NCBI GenBank assembly: GCA_023252065.1
Contig: JAHEXO010000070.1
Location: forward strand, 1 to 8,124
Source: Nocardioides sp.
Lineage (GTDB): Bacteria; Actinomycetota; Actinomycetes; Propionibacteriales; Nocardioidaceae
Direction: 5' to 3'
Length of the DNA: 8,124 nucleotides
Positions 8,011-8,124 of the stretch are shown here, piece by piece (the first letter of the stretch is position 1; every line of letters starts with the position of its first letter). The position numbers were made by a program, and so were the translations under genes. The notes beneath the pieces are model-generated. The model was given only the letters and a program-made list of their open reading frames with translations. It did not search any database and was not told the DNA's origin.

Positions 8011-8124
8011 GCGCCCGACTCCCGGAACCAGGCCACCGTGCGGTCCAGACCCTCGGCGAGCGCGACCCTCGGCTCGAAGCCGAAGCGCTCGCGGGCCAGG
8101 GAGATGTCGGAGAAGCTGCGGGTG
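8007..8124 (-). CDS. C-terminal end of a probable NAD-dependent sugar epimerase/dehydratase (5' end outside window)
   Basis: Reading the minus strand in from the window edge gives 38 residues and a TGA at 8009-8007. The pattern SFSDISLARERFGFEPRVAL, then AEGLDRTVAWFRESGA, is the typical tail of extended short-chain dehydrogenases that act on nucleotide sugars, such as UDP-glucose 4-epimerases and NDP-sugar dehydratases: a D(I/L)S..R..FGFEP segment and then an EGL..TV.WF(R) helix. The Rossmann fold and the YxxxK catalytic residues lie outside the window, so the exact reaction cannot be told. Its stop overlaps the GTG of the glycosyltransferase by four bases, so the two are surely one transcription unit. 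It probably supplies the activated sugar for that enzyme. Confidence 0.8.
   Translation of the reverse strand, partial: TRSFSDISLARERFGFEPRVALAEGLDRTVAWFRESGA
8019..8023 (-). promoter_or_regulatory. Ribosome binding site for the GT2 gene
   Basis: On the minus strand GGGAG lies eight bases before the GTG at 8010, inside the end of the upstream gene. It supports the GTG start and the coupling of the two genes through their GTGA overlap. Confidence 0.6.

Overview
The window is a coding-dense, very GC-rich stretch (roughly 70% or more G+C by eye). Its GTG starts, strong third-position G/C bias, degenerate actinobacterial-type PriA and the type of secreted protein all point to a high-GC Gram-positive bacterium. 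I would guess the Nocardioidaceae/Propionibacteriales, but the genus is inference. No tRNA, rRNA, CRISPR array, insertion sequence or phage gene is visible. No stretch over about 115 bp lacks a gene.

Left half, plus strand (1-5216). The window opens inside metK (S-adenosylmethionine synthetase), of which only the C-terminal ~156 residues are present. After a 113-bp gap comes a large secreted thermolysin-type (M4) zinc metalloprotease of 849 residues. It has a signal peptide, FTP/PepSY-like propeptide, intact catalytic domain, a jelly-roll-like domain and a C-terminal Ig-like domain. Next, 41 bp on, is priA, whose product is the actinobacterial form of the replication-restart protein: it keeps the DNA-binding and eight-cysteine zinc regions but has lost the helicase motifs. 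A good match to a leaderless promoter lies directly in front of priA.

Right half, minus strand (5232-8124). Read 5' to 3' on the minus strand, this is a tight cassette. It consists of the last 38 residues of a probable NAD-dependent sugar epimerase/dehydratase, a family 2 glycosyltransferase of the polyprenyl-phosphate-sugar synthase type (overlapping the previous gene by four bases, GTGA), and a 653-residue polytopic membrane protein resembling GT-C glycosyltransferases. The simplest reading is a pathway in which the epimerase makes a nucleotide sugar, the GT2 loads it onto a lipid carrier on the cytoplasmic face, and the membrane protein transfers it to an envelope glycan or protein outside. 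The two halves converge with only 15 bp between stop codons.

I see no clearly new defence, mobile or regulatory system. The points most worth following are the protease gene sitting between metK and priA, its eroded calcium-binding positions, and the undefined GT-C-like protein with its lipid-linked sugar partner.
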